Source of the DNA: Paracoccaceae bacterium
GTDB taxonomy: Bacteria > Pseudomonadota > Alphaproteobacteria > Rhodobacterales > Rhodobacteraceae
NCBI GenBank assembly: GCA_013214575.1
Contig: JABSSD010000046.1
Span: 1-45,662, forward strand
Direction of reading: 5' to 3'
Length of the DNA stretch: 45,662 nt
Position 1 is the stretch's first letter. Each line of letters begins with the position of its first letter. The translations under genes and the position numbers were made by a program. Below, piece by piece: positions 43,857 to 45,662 of the stretch. The notes beneath the pieces are model-generated. The model was not told the origin of the DNA. It worked only from the letters and a program-made list of their open reading frames with translations, and made no database searches.

Positions 43857-45662
43857 GTGGCTGATAAAACTAAGTCGGTGCCAAGACGCTTTTCATTTGC
43901 CAACCTGAAGACCAAACCTAAGGTTATCTCAGTTGCGCTATTTCCATTGCTGTTGATTGTGGGTGTTGGGGTCATTACGATGATCAATCTCACCAAAATG
44001 GAGGAATCCTCGCGTTTGGTAGGGCACACCCAAAATGTTTTGGGTGAGGCGCAATCGATCATTGCTTCGGCTGTTGACATGGAGACCGGTCTTCGTGGCT
44101 ATCTACTGGCCGGCAAGGAAGAGTTCCTTGCCCCATACATCGACGGTCAGACCAGCGCCTATCAGACGTTAGCAGATTTGCGCGAGACGGTAGGGGATAA
44201 CCCCCAACAGGTTGTGCGGCTGCAAGAAGCGGAAGAGGCCCTCAAAGGGTGGCAAACCGAAGTCGCGGAAACGGTGATTGCGCTGCGTCGCGAAATTGGC
44301 GACGCCCTGACCATGAACGACATGGCCGACGAAGTGAGAAAAGCCAAAGGTCGGTTGTTTTTCGATCAGTTTAAGTTCCAGATTACCGAATTCATTGAAG
44401 GCGAACAGGTTCTCTTGGAGGAACGAAAGGCGAAAATTTCCACCATTATCGATAGCCCATTCGTAAATGCAGTGGCGGTTTCCGAGGGGCTAGCCGGGGT
44501 TGAGGGTACGTATGTTGTGATCAATACGGCCAAGGACATGCTGGCAACAGCGGTGGGCATGGAAAACGGCATGCGTGGGTACCTGCTGTCCGGTGACATA
44601 ACGTTTTTGAAACCATACCGCGAAGGTATTATGATGCTGCAACTTTTTGTGGCTGAGCTTTCTGACGCAGTCAGTGACAACCCAGAACAGCTAGAGCGGA
44701 TAGCCAGTGCGGGCGACGCCATTACCATATGGCGTTCAAGCTTCGCCGAGCCAATTCTTGAGATGAGACGTGAAATTGGCTATGCTGAAACTATGGATGA
44801 CATGGCGGATCTTGTCGCCGAGGGGCGCGGCAAGGTGTTCTTTGACGGCTTCCGTGCGATCATGGCTGATTTCCAGGCTGACGAGCAGGCGTTAATGGGG
44901 GCGCGCCAGGCCTCAAATGACCAGATCTCGGCGACGACCAGGACCATGATCCCCGGCGCCATTGCCTTTTCCATCGTGATCGGTGCTGCGTTGGCCTGGT
45001 TCATCGGTTCAAGTATTGCCAATGGCGTCCGCCGGATCACTGTGTCGATGCGTGGATTGGCTGATGGTGATAACGCTGTTGATATTCGTGGGCAGAGCCG
45101 TGGCGATGAAATTGGGGAAATGGCCCGCGCGCTTGAGGTGTTCCGCGATTCGCTGGGCGAAATGCAAGAGCAGGAACAACAAAAGGCCGAAGGCCGCGAC
45201 GCCGAGCTGAGCGCAATGGTTGAGGAACTCAGCAACCGCCTAGCATTGCTGTCGCAGGGCGATCTGTCGGTGCAAATTCACGAGAGCTTCCCAGAGGGAT
45301 ATGAACAGTTGCGGCAGGATTTCAACGCGACCGTCACCACGTTGCACGGGATCGTCGAGCAGGTGGTCGCCACCTCAAGCAGTATTCGCAACGGCGCTGA
45401 TGAAATCAGCCAGGCCTCTGAGGATCTGTCGCACCGCACTGAAAGTCAGGCTGCGACGCTGGAAGAAACCGCTGCGGCGCTGGACGAGTTGACCGCCTCG
45501 GTTAAATCAGCAGCTGATGGTGCCCGCAGTGTGGAAACCACAATGGAGGAAGCCGGCGACGAGGCAAAGCGCAGTGGTCAGGTGGTGCAAGATGCAGTGG
45601 CCGCCATGAGCGAGATCGAACAGTCTTCGCGCCATATCTCGCAGATCATTTCGGTGATTGAC
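43857..45662 (+). CDS. methyl-accepting chemotaxis protein with duplicated CHASE3-like sensor, cut by window edge
   Basis: 602 codons are visible, open to the right edge. TM1 at about 20-42 (VISVALFPLLLIVGVGVITMI); two homologous periplasmic modules (about 55-215 and 215-360), each with the CHASE3 pattern METGLRGYLLAGKEEFLAPY (from 75) and MENGMRGYLLSGDITFLKPY (from 235) and each ending REIG-TM-DMAD-FFD-F; TM2 at about 364-388; HAMP (about 389-440), a second HAMP-like segment, and the start of the signalling coiled coil (SHRTESQAATLEETAAALDE). The start is GTG 43857 with AGAGGA upstream; no ATG is in this frame nearby. It would signal to CheA/CheW at the cytoplasmic membrane. The tip and methylation helices continue outside the window. 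Confidence 0.93.
   Translation, partial: MADKTKSVPRRFSFANLKTKPKVISVALFPLLLIVGVGVITMINLTKMEESSRLVGHTQNVLGEAQSIIASAVDMETGLRGYLLAGKEEFLAPYIDGQTSAYQTLADLRETVGDNPQQVVRLQEAEEALKGWQTEVAETVIALRREIGDALTMNDMADEVRKAKGRLFFDQFKFQITEFIEGEQVLLEERKAKISTIIDSPFVNAVAVSEGLAGVEGTYVVINTAKDMLATAVGMENGMRGYLLSGDITFLKPYREGIMMLQLFVAELSDAVSDNPEQLERIASAGDAITIWRSSFAEPILEMRREIGYAETMDDMADLVAEGRGKVFFDGFRAIMADFQADEQALMGARQASNDQISATTRTMIPGAIAFSIVIGAALAWFIGSSIANGVRRITVSMRGLADGDNAVDIRGQSRGDEIGEMARALEVFRDSLGEMQEQEQQKAEGRDAELSAMVEELSNRLALLSQGDLSVQIHESFPEGYEQLRQDFNATVTTLHGIVEQVVATSSSIRNGADEISQASEDLSHRTESQAATLEETAAALDELTASVKSAADGARSVETTMEEAGDEAKRSGQVVQDAVAAMSEIEQSSRHISQIISVID

Overview
The window looks like a chromosomal segment of a marine alphaproteobacterium of the Roseobacter group (Rhodobacterales). 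This rests on protein character and gene order: an mreBCD-mrdA-rodA block after leuA; a second RpoH-type sigma factor beside coaBC and dut; glnD-murJ-rhomboid-trpS; and a phenylacetate cluster split around paaZ. No database search was possible, so the placement is inference.

Layout. 1-254: the first 38 codons of an IS110-type transposase running off the left edge, plus its upstream non-coding end. 255-2470: a divergent pair, a pyridoxamine-phosphate-oxidase-like protein and a MocR-type regulator. 2471-4297: leuA with a short leucine-rich leader peptide, a candidate attenuator and a strong terminator. 4298-5140: a gene-free stretch rich in hairpins. 5141-10765: the rod-shape/elongasome operon mreB-mreC-mreD-mrdA-rodA, with overlapping genes. 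10953-12286: a VOC protein and a 2-hydroxyacid dehydrogenase. 12365-20791, mostly minus strand: M3 peptidase; amino-acid ABC permease and binding protein; a membrane-anchored ThiF/MoeB protein; dut; coaBC; a ChaN-like protein; and an RpoH-type sigma factor.

21065-24519: cobU, a CobC-like phosphatase, a glutathione transferase and a ComM/YifB AAA+ ATPase. 24664-26901 (minus): rsmI-yraN-gshB, divergent from an LpoA-like lipoprotein, glnD and murJ (26989-32496). 32679-34782: a rhomboid-family protein lacking its catalytic residues, trpS and a cold-shock protein. 34967-42182: phenylacetate catabolism (paaG-paaI-paaK-tetR on minus; paaZ, a PaaX-like regulator and an alpha/beta hydrolase on plus), with a palindromic operator candidate between the two arms.

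42277-45662: an intact tRNA-Met(CAT) with a clear promoter, followed by what looks like a ruined integration site: a decayed second Met(CAT) tRNA, the C-terminal remnant of a tyrosine integrase and the C-terminal remnant of a serine recombinase. A chemoreceptor with a duplicated CHASE3-type sensor follows and runs off the right edge.

Most genes are ordinary housekeeping genes. The observations most worth checking are the leuA leader, the pseudo-rhomboid, the tRNA-linked graveyard of recombinases, the duplicated chemoreceptor sensor, the terminator between the binding protein and permease genes, a dispersed palindromic repeat whose stems differ but stay paired, and the possible guide-RNA end of the IS110 element.
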